From: an uncultured Christensenellaceae bacterium
GTDB lineage: Bacteria; Bacillota; Clostridia; Christensenellales; Pumilibacteraceae
NCBI GenBank assembly: GCA_910587805.1
Contig: CAJUNM010000042.1
Coordinates: 1 to 13,247 of the forward strand
Direction: 5' to 3'
DNA: 13,247 nucleotides
This document shows, piece after piece, positions 7,237 to 13,247 of this stretch. The notes beneath the pieces are model-generated. The model saw only the letters and a program-made list of their open reading frames with translations, searched no databases and had not been told where the DNA came from. The stretch's first letter is position 1. Each line of letters begins with the position of its first letter. A program made the position numbers and the translations under genes.

Positions 7237-8466
7237 CTATCTTTGAAACGGCAAAAAGTCCTCCGCGTCCGTCTTGTCGTATAAAAAATCTTTGCCGAGC
7301 AACGACGCGCGGCGAACTATGTTTCCGTACTTTTTATTGAGCATATCCAACGTATCGTCGAGCCGTTCGAGTTTTTCGTTGCGAACGTTGTCGTCGAGAA
7401 ACGATATTTGCACGGGCGTATCCACCGTTTCGAGCTTGCTCACCGCGACCGTGACCGTGCGCATAGGATCGCCGTTCCAATTATCGCAAAACACTTTGAG
7501 CGCACACTCCGCGATCTCGTCTGACGAGTATGTCGGCATAGGCAAATGACGCTGTCGCACGATCGAAAACAGCGCGCTGTCGCGCATGCCGACGGACACG
7601 AGACTGCCGCGCACGCCCTGTTTGCGCATGCGCGCCGCGACTTTTTCGCTCAAACAGAAAATGAGATCGCGAGCGTCGCTCACGTTTTCTATATCGCGCA
7701 CCGCCGTCATACCGTGGCCTATGGACTTGATCTCTCGAGCTTTCACCGCCTCGCGCACAGGCTCGTTATCTTCGCCGCTCGCGTAGCGTTTGAGCATCAA
7801 TCCGTTCACGCCGAAATTGTTTTTGAGCATTTTTCCGTCGGCGCGCGCGAGATCGCCGATGGTAGTGATATTAAGCTTTTGCAGCTTGTCAAACGTTTTA
7901 CGCCCGACCATCAACATTTCGCTCGCCTTTAATCCCCAAAGCTTTTCTTTGAAGTTTTTTCGAGTTACCACTGTCGTCGCGTCGGGCTTTTTCAAATCCG
8001 AGCCGAGCTTTGCGAACACCTTGTTAAAGCTCACCCCGACCGAACACGTAAGCCCGCTCTCGCGCTTTACTCGCTCGCGAATTTTATTCGCTATCGTCTC
8101 GCCGTTGCCGAAAAGCCGCTGCGAGCCAGTGACGTCCAGCCAGCACTCGTCCGCGCCGAACGGTTCTACCATATCGGTAAAATCGTTATAAAGCTCGAAC
8201 ATCTGCTTTGAATATGTCATATACAGCTCGAAATGCGGCGGCACTACTACCAAATCGGGCGCTTTCCGCTTTGCCTGCCAAATCACGTCGCCCGTCTTAA
8301 TCCCCGCTTTTTTGGCTATCTCGTTTTTTGCAAGCACTACGCCGTGCCGTAAACTCGGATCGCCGCAAACGGCGAGCGGAACGCCCTTCCACTCGTCGTG
8401 ACTGACGCACTCCGCGCTCGCGTAAAAATTATTCAGATCGCAATGAAGTATTACTCTATCAGACAT
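7237..8466 (-). CDS. dinB: Y-family DNA polymerase IV (DinB-type translesion polymerase)
   Basis: This is an error-prone polymerase that copies past damaged bases. Its 409 residues hold the Y-family N-terminus (HCDLNNFYASAE, catalytic Asp10) and the catalytic pair Asp106/Glu107 (ADECWLDVTGS). Helix-hairpin-helix and little-finger regions follow to about residue 345. QISFL at 353-357 is a good candidate for the beta-clamp binding peptide, close to the QLSLF type found in Firmicute DinB/UmuC relatives. The tail after it is about 50 residues long. The start overlaps the end of the upstream sugar kinase by 8 bases and has no Shine-Dalgarno, so translation probably depends on coupling to that gene. 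Distinguishing DinB from UvrX/YqjW-type paralogues would need a phylogeny; the fold and activity are clear. Confidence 0.92.
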   Translation of the reverse strand: MSDRVILHCDLNNFYASAECVSHDEWKGVPLAVCGDPSLRHGVVLAKNEIAKKAGIKTGDVIWQAKRKAPDLVVVPPHFELYMTYSKQMFELYNDFTDMVEPFGADECWLDVTGSQRLFGNGETIANKIRERVKRESGLTCSVGVSFNKVFAKLGSDLKKPDATTVVTRKNFKEKLWGLKASEMLMVGRKTFDKLQKLNITTIGDLARADGKMLKNNFGVNGLMLKRYASGEDNEPVREAVKAREIKSIGHGMTAVRDIENVSDARDLIFCLSEKVAARMRKQGVRGSLVSVGMRDSALFSIVRQRHLPMPTYSSDEIAECALKVFCDNWNGDPMRTVTVAVSKLETVDTPVQISFLDDNVRNEKLERLDDTLDMLNKKYGNIVRRASLLGKDFLYDKTDAEDFLPFQR

Positions 8467-9370
8467 TGTAAATCGAGTTGTATACCCGTTCCACCTGTTC
8501 TTCCGACGAAAATCCTATAGAACCGCCGTCGTGCTGTATCTTGAGCGCGGCAAACACTTGAGCGCGGTCGAGCGCGTCCACTGCGCCGTATTTTCCGTAA
8601 TAATGCAAAAATGCGGCGAACAGTGCGTCGCCTGCGCCGACGGTGTTGAGCACTCCGCCAAGCCCCGCGGCTTTGCGATAAGCGATCTTGTCGGTCTTGC
8701 GCTCGTACAAGATCGCGCCTTCGTCGCCCATGCCCATTACTATTATTTCCGAATCGTACTCGTTTTTAAGCGCGGTAATAAATTCGCGCGGCGATACGGT
8801 AATATCCTCGTCGCTTAAAAACAGTATGTCCGCATATTTCATGAAATCCTTGTTGAACTCGTCGCGTATGTTGTTTATGGCATGCACGTCCGTAGCTATG
8901 CGCTTACCTGCCGCTTTGACAATGGGCAAAAGCGCGCGATTGAAATTGATGTTGCACAGCGCGCAAAGCTCCGCATCCGCTATAGCGGGCATTACGGCGG
9001 CGGGATCGAGAGTTTGATCCTGAACGTTTTTAAGATCGCAATACATCTGCCGTCTGCCGCGCTCGCCCGACTCGTACAAAACCACCGACACCGGCGTGGT
9101 ATCGACCGCGTCGAATATGTATTTACGGCTTACGCCCGCCTCGTCGAGCGCCTCGTATATGCGCTTGGATTCGGCGTCCTTACCGACTATCGACGCAAAG
9201 CGCACCTCGTCGCCGAGCGTGCGTGCCGCCGAACCGATGTTATACCCTACGCCCGATACGGTCGACTTGATGCCGAAAAACGGATAGTCTACCGGATAGT
9301 ACGTCACGGGAAACGATCTGATTCGCAAATACGTTTCGATATTGATAAGTCCCGATACAAAAAGTTTCAT
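8459..9370 (-). CDS. PfkB/ribokinase-family carbohydrate or nucleoside kinase
   Basis: This is a cytoplasmic ATP-dependent kinase of 303 residues, of the ribokinase superfamily that phosphorylates sugars or nucleosides. The substrate-side motif is SGVGYNIGSAARTLG (39-53), where family members have a glycine-rich signature. The C-terminal signature LNTVGAGDALFAAFL (241-255) gives the anion hole and the catalytic base Asp248. The substrate cannot be read from the sequence. I chose the ATG at 9370 over the upstream in-frame ATG at 9499: the consensus promoter lies inside that longer frame, an AAAGAGAG Shine-Dalgarno-like run precedes 9370, and KLFVSGLIN is a typical PfkB N-terminus. The 3' end overlaps the polymerase gene by 8 bases, so the two are co-transcribed, an unusual partnership. 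Confidence 0.9.
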   Translation of the reverse strand: MKLFVSGLINIETYLRIRSFPVTYYPVDYPFFGIKSTVSGVGYNIGSAARTLGDEVRFASIVGKDAESKRIYEALDEAGVSRKYIFDAVDTTPVSVVLYESGERGRRQMYCDLKNVQDQTLDPAAVMPAIADAELCALCNINFNRALLPIVKAAGKRIATDVHAINNIRDEFNKDFMKYADILFLSDEDITVSPREFITALKNEYDSEIIVMGMGDEGAILYERKTDKIAYRKAAGLGGVLNTVGAGDALFAAFLHYYGKYGAVDALDRAQVFAALKIQHDGGSIGFSSEEQVERVYNSIYNV

Positions 9371-9407
9371 GTTTTTTCTCTCTTTGCATTTTTTCACACG
9401 AAACAAT

Positions 9408-9427
9408 AAACCGATTGTCATCGATTT
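9408..9427 (-). other. Hairpin in the kinase 5' leader
   Basis: In the minus-strand RNA, AAAUCGAU and AUCGGUUU pair over 8 bp (one U-G) around a GACA loop, midway in the predicted 91-nt leader. No T-run or recognised riboswitch core accompanies it. It may be an mRNA stability or translation element. Confidence 0.35.
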
Positions 9428-9467
9428 CCGTTTGGTGTAGAGCAAGCTATAAAAGTAAGTCACGTTT

Positions 9468-9496
9468 ATTATACACCACCGTATTGCGTTTGTCAA
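9468..9496 (-). promoter_or_regulatory. Consensus promoter of the kinase-dinB operon
   Basis: A perfect TTGACA (9496-9491 on the minus strand) and a perfect TATAAT (9473-9468) are 17 bases apart. The predicted start is near 9461, leaving a leader of about 91 nt before the ATG at 9370. This is the strongest promoter in the window. Confidence 0.88.
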
Positions 9497-9558
9497 CAAT
9501 TAAACCGATCAAACGCGGCAATACGTTATTATATACGTCGGTGATTTCGCAAAACCGA

Positions 9559-9591
9559 GCGCATATATTAGATGCGCGATTATACGCGCAT
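9559..9591 (+). promoter_or_regulatory. Three alternating ATGCGC half-sites, candidate operator
   Basis: GCGCAT (9559-9564), ATGCGCG (9572-9578) and CGCGCAT (9585-9591) form two overlapping inverted repeats with spacings of 7 and 6 bases. The second pair is a perfect 7-bp inverted repeat around ATTATA. The array ends four bases before the -35 of the downstream gene, a common place for a repressor or activator site. It could also form a hairpin if transcribed, but the predicted start lies downstream of it. Confidence 0.45.
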
Positions 9592-9595
9592 TTGA

Positions 9596-9624
9596 TTGAC
9601 ATTGCCGCGAAAAAGTTTTATTAT
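9596..9624 (+). promoter_or_regulatory. Promoter of the SecB-like gene
   Basis: TTGACA (9596-9601) and TATTAT (9619-9624) are separated by 17 bases. The predicted start near 9631 gives a leader of about 22 nt that contains a GGAGG Shine-Dalgarno (9644-9648) just ahead of the ATG at 9653. Confidence 0.8.
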
Positions 9625-9652
9625 ATAGTAAAGGAAATTTCTCGGAGGAAAT

Positions 9653-10090
9653 ATGAATAAGATAGAACCCAACAAGCTTTTCAAAGACGCGCCGCAGCAG
9701 ACCGCTATGCGCAGAGCTACTTTTGACAGACTGAATATCCGCCCCGGCACAAACTACCGCGGCAGAACTCAAGACGAAGTATACTTCCAAAAACAAGACG
9801 GCGCATCCGTCGAGTTCGAGGTCGTACGCAGAATGGACTTCGAGCCGGAAGGCGTTTTCGAGATAACTTGCGTATATACGGTGCGCAGAGTTTTAAGCGA
9901 CGAATATGCCGAAAGCGACATAGATTTCCGCGAAATGCTGCGCACGTACGAGGCTAAAGATATTAACATGCTTTGCGGCAACGTATTTTCCATGATGTCG
10001 CTCGTAATAGCCCAGCTTACGCAAGCGTCCAACAATATCCCTATGGTCTCCCCGCCCGTGTATTGCGGAGTAGCCGCAAAACAAGAATAG
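9653..10090 (+). CDS. Small protein of unknown function with a SecB-like C-terminus
   Basis: I do not recognise this 145-residue gene with certainty. It is clearly real, with a consensus promoter, a GGAGG site and its own terminator. The C-terminal part (about 107-136: GNVFSMMSLVIAQLTQASNN, then IPMVSPP) lines up with the end of the export chaperone SecB, where a helix starting near PNILFPYARE is followed by FPQLNLAPVNF. The middle (about 51-78, VEFEVVRRMDFEPEGVFEIT) has alternating hydrophobic residues like SecB beta-strands. It appears one strand shorter than E. coli SecB (155 residues), so this may be a divergent family member or coincidence. There is no signal peptide or membrane segment, so it should be cytosolic. 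It is a single-gene transcription unit divergent from the kinase-polymerase operon. Confidence 0.85.
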   Translation: MNKIEPNKLFKDAPQQTAMRRATFDRLNIRPGTNYRGRTQDEVYFQKQDGASVEFEVVRRMDFEPEGVFEITCVYTVRRVLSDEYAESDIDFREMLRTYEAKDINMLCGNVFSMMSLVIAQLTQASNNIPMVSPPVYCGVAAKQE

Positions 10091-10116
10091 GCGCGCCGAA
10101 ATTTGCGTAAAACCGT

Positions 10117-10142
10117 AAGCCCCGATTTTATCGGGGTTTTTT
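10117..10142 (+). terminator. Rho-independent terminator of the SecB-like gene
   Basis: CCCCGAT (10120-10126) and ATCGGGG (10130-10136) form a perfect 7-bp stem around TTT. A run of six T follows, and A-T/G-U pairs from AAG extend the stem. It separates this gene from the antitoxin gene. Confidence 0.92.
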
Positions 10143-10238
10143 CATGTCGAAAATTATCGGTTTTTGTACATAACAAACCAAAAAATCAAACAAACTAAAC
10201 GTATATCGGTATAAACAATCGAATTAAGGAGAAAATCT

Positions 10239-10442
10239 ATGGAGTATGTTATCGAGGTGGACGAAGCTTTGAACGAAACGCTGACCCGCAATGCCAATAA
10301 ATACAATATGTCGGTACAATCCGTTATCTTGCAAATTTTGCGTCGCTATGTTGTCGACTCGCATATAATGGAACAAGACGAGCTTTGGCAAAGCGGCATA
10401 AAGGAGTGCGCCGAAATCAACCTTGATTGGGCGAATCTGTAA
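10239..10442 (+). CDS. mazE: MazE/EndoAI-type ribbon-helix-helix antitoxin
   Basis: This antitoxin should bind and inhibit the MazF toxin encoded 60 bases downstream and, with it, repress the operon. The 67 residues start with a ribbon-helix-helix fold: a beta-strand (YVIEVDE, 3-9) and two helices to about residue 38. The tail ends GIKECAEINLDWAN (53-66), which matches the toxin-binding segment of Bacillus EndoAI (MEMAKINLNIA). It is shorter than EndoAI (93 residues) because it stops right after that motif. The ATG has an AAGGAG site seven bases upstream, stronger initiation than the toxin's GTG. The 96 bases between the preceding terminator and this gene hold its promoter. TATAAA at 10210 is a possible -10, but no good -35 is visible. 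Confidence 0.82.
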   Translation: MEYVIEVDEALNETLTRNANKYNMSVQSVILQILRRYVVDSHIMEQDELWQSGIKECAEINLDWANL

Positions 10443-10454
10443 TTACGGCAAATA

Positions 10455-10489
10455 CGTATCCGAAAAAATCGATCGCGATAGCGGATACG
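10455..10489 (+). other. Hairpin in the antitoxin-toxin spacer
   Basis: CGTATCCG (10455-10462) and CGGATACG (10482-10489) are a perfect 8-bp inverted repeat. Inside it a nested ATCG/CGAT pair can extend the structure. It ends immediately before the toxin's AAAGGAG site (10490-10496). It could tune toxin translation, mark an RNA cleavage site or serve as a protein-binding site. Confidence 0.5.
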
Positions 10490-10502
10490 AAAGGAGAAAT
10501 TT

Positions 10503-10850
10503 GTGTCGGTCTACAAACGCGGAGAAATATATTACGCAGACTTGAGTCCGGTTTTGGGATCGGAACAAGGCGGCGTGCGACCCGTTTTGATCATTCAAAA
10601 CGACGTGGGCAACAAATACTCGCCCACCGTTATCGTTTGTGCCGTCACCAGCAAAATAACAAAAGCAAAATTGCCCACTCACGTGGAAATTCACGCAGGA
10701 CAGTACGGGCTTGCAAAGGACTCCGTGGTCTTGCTCGAACAAATGCGCACGCTCGATAAACGCAGACTTAAAGCGCGCGTCGGCGAAGTAGACGAAACGG
10801 CAATGCGCAAGATAGAGCGCGCCACGCTCATCTCGCTCGGGTTCGTATAA
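10503..10850 (+). CDS. mazF: MazF/EndoA endoribonuclease toxin
   Basis: This is a sequence-specific endoribonuclease that cleaves single-stranded mRNA and arrests growth when free of its antitoxin. The 115 residues follow Bacillus EndoA almost along the whole length: KRGEIYYADLSPVLGSEQGG at the N-terminus, then VRPVLIIQND, and KLPTHVEI and LLEQMRTLDK later. The catalytic residues Arg26 (GGVRP) and Thr49 are present, so it should be active. The known Bacillus enzyme cuts at UACAU; the close match makes a similar target likely, by inference. The start is GTG at 10503, six bases after AAAGGAG. It lies 60 bases after the antitoxin in the same operon and ends about 50 bases before a terminator. 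Confidence 0.96.
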   Translation: MSVYKRGEIYYADLSPVLGSEQGGVRPVLIIQNDVGNKYSPTVIVCAVTSKITKAKLPTHVEIHAGQYGLAKDSVVLLEQMRTLDKRRLKARVGEVDETAMRKIERATLISLGFV

Positions 10851-10901
10851 TATTCAACTTATATCGCGAATCGAAGTCGATATGTCGTAACGGTTCTTTA
10901 C

Positions 10902-10935
10902 AGAGTAAACGTAAAATCAGCGTTTACTCTTTTTT
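10902..10935 (+). terminator. Rho-independent terminator after mazF
   Basis: AGAGTAAACG (10902-10911) and CGTTTACTCT (10921-10930) form a perfect 10-bp stem with a 9-nt loop. A run of T follows to 10935. On the opposite strand no T-run follows, so it should work only for the toxin-antitoxin operon and not for the converging nnr operon. Confidence 0.9.
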
Positions 10936-10950
10936 ATAAACTTTTTATTT

Positions 10951-12408
10951 TCAAATTTCTTTATAGTCCGCAAACCTGAGTATATCGTGCGGCGTGAGCA
11001 TGGTCTGCGCGTACGAGCTGACCGCGCGCTCCGCGCCTTTGCCGTTGCGATAGCATGCGACAGCCGATGCGATAAACGGATCGAATGCGCAGCATAGCGC
11101 GGCGATACAGCCGCCGAGTACGTCGCCCGTGCCGCCTTTTGCCATAGCAGGAGTTCCCGCTATATTCAACAGCGTGCGTTCGCCGTCGGTTATTATAGTG
11201 GTAGCGGACTTTACGACCGCTACGCCGCCTATGTCGCTTGCAAGCCGTTTTGCGTTATCTATATTTGCCGTCGTGCAGGTAAGCCTAACGAACTCGCCGG
11301 CATGCGGGGTCATTACTATTTTGCACTTTGCGTTTTTAATAAACGAATACTCGCCTTTTAAGGCGTTCAACGCATCTGCGTCGAGCACGAGCGCGCCTGT
11401 GAAATTATCGCACAAATATTCTATGATAGCGCGCAGATCGGGGCATCTGCCCATGCCCATGCCTATATCTATCGCGTTTGCGGCAGAGCATATATCGGCA
11501 AGCGATTTTTCGTCGTATTTGACAAACCCGTCTGCGGTATCGGGCAAAAATTTCATCATCGCAAGCGTGCACCGCGCCGACAGCGCCACGCGGAAAATTT
11601 CAGGCATGCACACAGTGACTAACCCCGCTCCGCTCAACAACGCACCATGCGCCGCGGCTGCGGCAAGCAGAGGCGCTCCGACCATGTCGGCGCTGCCGCC
11701 TATAACGAACACTCTCCCGCTGTCGCCCTTGTGACTGTCGACACGGCGTTCGAGCGGCGCAAAATCGACGTCGGAACAGACTTTGATGCCCGATTCGATT
11801 CGCACGCCCACGTCGCATACAGTTATATTTCCGCACATACGCCGTCCCGCGCCGAGCAGCAGACCGATTTTATAACAAGAAAACGTTAAAGTTTCGTCCG
11901 CTTCGACGCATGCGCCCATGATTTCGCCCGTATCCGCATTCAAGCCCGACGGAATATCCACAGCCAGCGTAAACGCGTTTGCGGCGTTTATCCTGTTTAT
12001 TACCGACGCAACCTTTCCGTCGAGCGCGCGGCTCAACCCTATACCGAACATCGCGTCGATTATAACTTCGGCGTCGTCGAAATTTTCCGCATCGAGAATT
12101 TTTATCCCGATACTGCGCGCACGATCGAGCTTGGGCTTTATCTTGACGTGCTTGTCCGTACATTCGCCTATCATATAAATTATCGGGGAAAAGCCGCGCT
12201 CGCACAGCATGACGGACGCAAGCGCGCCGTCTCCGCCGTTTCCGCCAAGCCCGCAAAACACCGCGACGCGCTGTTTAACATCGAATTTATCGGAAACGAA
12301 ATCGCATATCGCACGCGACGCGCGAGTTACGAGCGTCTCGTTATCCGTGCCGGATGCTATCGCATTTGCCTCGGCTTTTACTACGTCTTCGGCTTTGAGT
12401 GCGTACAT
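10951..12408 (-). CDS. nnr: Bifunctional NAD(P)H-hydrate epimerase / ADP-dependent NAD(P)H-hydrate dehydratase
   Basis: Nnr repairs damaged NADH and NADPH. The N-terminal epimerase (YjeF_N, about 1-210) interconverts the R and S hydrates, and the C-terminal ribokinase-like dehydratase (about 220-485) restores the cofactor using ADP. Visible motifs are GLGGNGGDG (53-61) and VDIPSGLNADTG (150-161) in the epimerase half. The dehydratase half has DIGMGMG (314-320), LDADALNAL (342-350), TPHAGE (367-372) and AKGGTGDVLGG (423-433), with Asp429 as catalytic base. The usual GNNGGDG loop reads GGNGGDG here, a mild variation. At 485 residues it is near normal length. The ATG at 12408 lies 6 bases after the acpS stop, and TGAGGGA overlapping that stop provides the ribosome site. 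It is the last gene of its operon. Confidence 0.96.
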   Translation of the reverse strand: MYALKAEDVVKAEANAIASGTDNETLVTRASRAICDFVSDKFDVKQRVAVFCGLGGNGGDGALASVMLCERGFSPIIYMIGECTDKHVKIKPKLDRARSIGIKILDAENFDDAEVIIDAMFGIGLSRALDGKVASVINRINAANAFTLAVDIPSGLNADTGEIMGACVEADETLTFSCYKIGLLLGAGRRMCGNITVCDVGVRIESGIKVCSDVDFAPLERRVDSHKGDSGRVFVIGGSADMVGAPLLAAAAAHGALLSGAGLVTVCMPEIFRVALSARCTLAMMKFLPDTADGFVKYDEKSLADICSAANAIDIGMGMGRCPDLRAIIEYLCDNFTGALVLDADALNALKGEYSFIKNAKCKIVMTPHAGEFVRLTCTTANIDNAKRLASDIGGVAVVKSATTIITDGERTLLNIAGTPAMAKGGTGDVLGGCIAALCCAFDPFIASAVACYRNGKGAERAVSSYAQTMLTPHDILRFADYKEI

Positions 12409-12414
12409 ATTCCC

Positions 12415-12762
12415 TCACAAAATCTGCACTGCGGCAATAGCATATTCGCCGTCGTGCGATATCGAAACGTCGACGTTACATCCGGCAAAGAACGGCGCGG
12501 CGTTACCGTAAAACACGAGCCGCGGCGAACCGTCATCCGCATGCCGCACCTCGACGTCGCGCGGAGATATTGCGCCGAAGCCTTGCTTTACCGCTTTCAC
12601 CGCGGCTTCTTTGGCGCAGAACATTCCCGCATAACTCTGTTCCGGCAATGCGCGCGAATCGCAATATTCGCGCTCGGCGGCGGTAAATACGCGCTCGGCA
12701 AACGCATCGCTTTCGAGCGATTTTTTTATACGCGCTATCTTTTGAATATCGACGCCTATCAT
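12415..12762 (-). CDS. acpS: Holo-[acyl-carrier-protein] synthase, AcpS
   Basis: AcpS transfers the 4'-phosphopantetheine arm from coenzyme A to apo-acyl carrier protein, activating it for fatty acid synthesis. The 115 residues are normal length. MIGVDIQKIARI carries the first Mg-binding Asp (Asp5). FCAKEAAVKAV holds the Glu of the second metal-binding motif, and VSISHDGEYAIA is the conserved C-terminal segment. I start at the ATG at 12762 and not the upstream in-frame ATG at 12810: family members begin at this point, and the extra residues are a basic run that overlaps the previous gene. The ATG overlaps the stop of the peptidase gene in an ATGA, which implies translational coupling. Confidence 0.95.
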   Translation of the reverse strand: MIGVDIQKIARIKKSLESDAFAERVFTAAEREYCDSRALPEQSYAGMFCAKEAAVKAVKQGFGAISPRDVEVRHADDGSPRLVFYGNAAPFFAGCNVDVSISHDGEYAIAAVQIL

Positions 12763-13247
12763 ATTTCGCGCACCGCATTCTCGACGGCGAGCGCGGCGAC
12801 CTCTGCGCACAGCGCGGCGATAATATTGAAATCCATTTTCTTATCGCCCTTTGAAAGCGCGAACATAGTATCGCCGTCCGCATCGGTATGAACGGGACGT
12901 ATGGACATCGCCAGCCCGTCGTGAGATATAGCCGCGAGCTTATTGACGTGCGTTTTATCGAGCGCGGCGTTTGTCATCACGCAACCGATCGTAGTGTTTG
13001 TACGCGGTTCCGCATGAAACGCCGCCGCAAACTGCGCGGCGAGCGTGCCGTCTACCAAGCGTCGCGGCGTATCGAAAAATTCGCCGTTAGGCATGCGCGC
13101 GCCCGCGAGTATTTTTCCCGTATTGTGATCGAACACATCGCCTAAGGCGTTTACGGCGATCACGGCGGACACAAACACGTCGTTAAAGAAAAGCGTCGCG
13201 CCGCCGATACCGCTCTTTGACGCGCAAGGAAAGCCCAATATCTTGCC
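12759..13247 (-). CDS. P1-family (DmpA-like) peptidase, 5' part outside the window
   Basis: The last 162 residues of a P1/S58-family peptidase are visible; the frame stays open to the right edge, so the start is missing. Family members are autoprocessed Ntn-fold aminopeptidases. The visible part begins GKILGFPCASKSGIGGATL, the conserved region before the processing site. NTTIGCVMTNAALDK follows, where the nucleophile (Thr in this branch, by family comparison) becomes exposed after self-cleavage. ISHDGLAMSIRPVHT and DGDTMFALS then match the C-terminal conserved block. An in-frame TTG at 13238 is not a real start. Natural substrates of these enzymes are poorly known. It is the upstream member of an operon with acpS and nnr, joined by an ATGA overlap. 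Confidence 0.88.
   Translation of the reverse strand, partial: GKILGFPCASKSGIGGATLFFNDVFVSAVIAVNALGDVFDHNTGKILAGARMPNGEFFDTPRRLVDGTLAAQFAAAFHAEPRTNTTIGCVMTNAALDKTHVNKLAAISHDGLAMSIRPVHTDADGDTMFALSKGDKKMDFNIIAALCAEVAALAVENAVREI

Noticed and set aside
9371..9499. N-terminal extension of the PfkB kinase to the ATG at 9499
   Set aside because: A perfect -35/-10 promoter lies inside the extension and PfkB proteins start at the ATG at 9370.
10167..10171. UACAU sequence upstream of the antitoxin as a MazF self-cleavage site
   Set aside because: A five-base match is expected by chance in a region this size, and it probably lies upstream of the operon's transcription start.
9769..10176. Minus-strand open frame of 135 codons over the SecB-like gene
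   Set aside because: It is antisense to a gene with promoter, ribosome site and terminator, and starts inside or beyond that terminator.
12148..12891. Plus-strand open frame of 247 codons crossing nnr, acpS and the peptidase
   Set aside because: It is antisense to three well-supported genes and has low-complexity, Arg-rich composition.

Overview
The window looks like a chromosomal segment from a Firmicutes/Clostridia-type bacterium. The evidence is a LytTR/GHKL two-component pair, a uvrB-uvrA gene order, a MazEF toxin-antitoxin pair of the Bacillus EndoAI/EndoA type, an acpS-nnr cluster, AAGGAG/GGAGG ribosome binding sites and near-consensus TTGACA/TATAAT promoters. TGA, TAA and TAG are all used as stops, so the standard bacterial code fits. 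I cannot name a species; an uncultured gut-type clostridial lineage is only a guess.

Left part (1-2303). The edge carries what looks like the terminal inverted repeat of an IS3-family element, then a short hairpin repeat. Next comes a minus-strand operon of a LytTR response regulator followed by a membrane GHKL histidine kinase. The regulator's extended -10 promoter lies so close to its ATG that the mRNA should be leaderless.

DNA repair block (2341-9500, all minus strand). Transcribed from right to left, this holds a PfkB-family sugar kinase overlapping a Y-family DNA polymerase IV, and then uvrB and uvrA. The kinase-polymerase pair has a consensus promoter with a leader of about 91 nt. uvrBA has its own promoter, again placed for a leaderless or nearly leaderless mRNA. 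UvrA and UvrB form the damage-recognition complex of nucleotide excision repair, and Pol IV bypasses unrepaired lesions. I saw no obvious LexA operator.

Plus-strand island (9500-10950). A divergent promoter region with three alternating ATGCGC/GCGCAT half-sites precedes a small unrecognised gene whose C-terminus resembles the export chaperone SecB. It ends in a strong terminator. A ribbon-helix-helix antitoxin (EndoAI/MazE type) and MazF endoribonuclease follow, with a hairpin in the spacer between them and a strong terminator after mazF.

Right part (10951-13247, minus strand). A tight operon runs leftward: a P1-family (DmpA-like) peptidase cut by the window edge, acpS (ATGA overlap) and bifunctional nnr (6-base gap). 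It converges on mazF. In Bacillus-type genomes acpS and the EndoAI/EndoA pair also lie close together, with alr between them; alr is missing here.

Gene-free stretches are all under about 220 bases and are covered by the entries below. The most unusual observations are the repeated leaderless promoter design, the SecB-like protein beside a toxin-antitoxin pair, and the half-site array in the divergent promoter. I found no clearly new multi-gene system.
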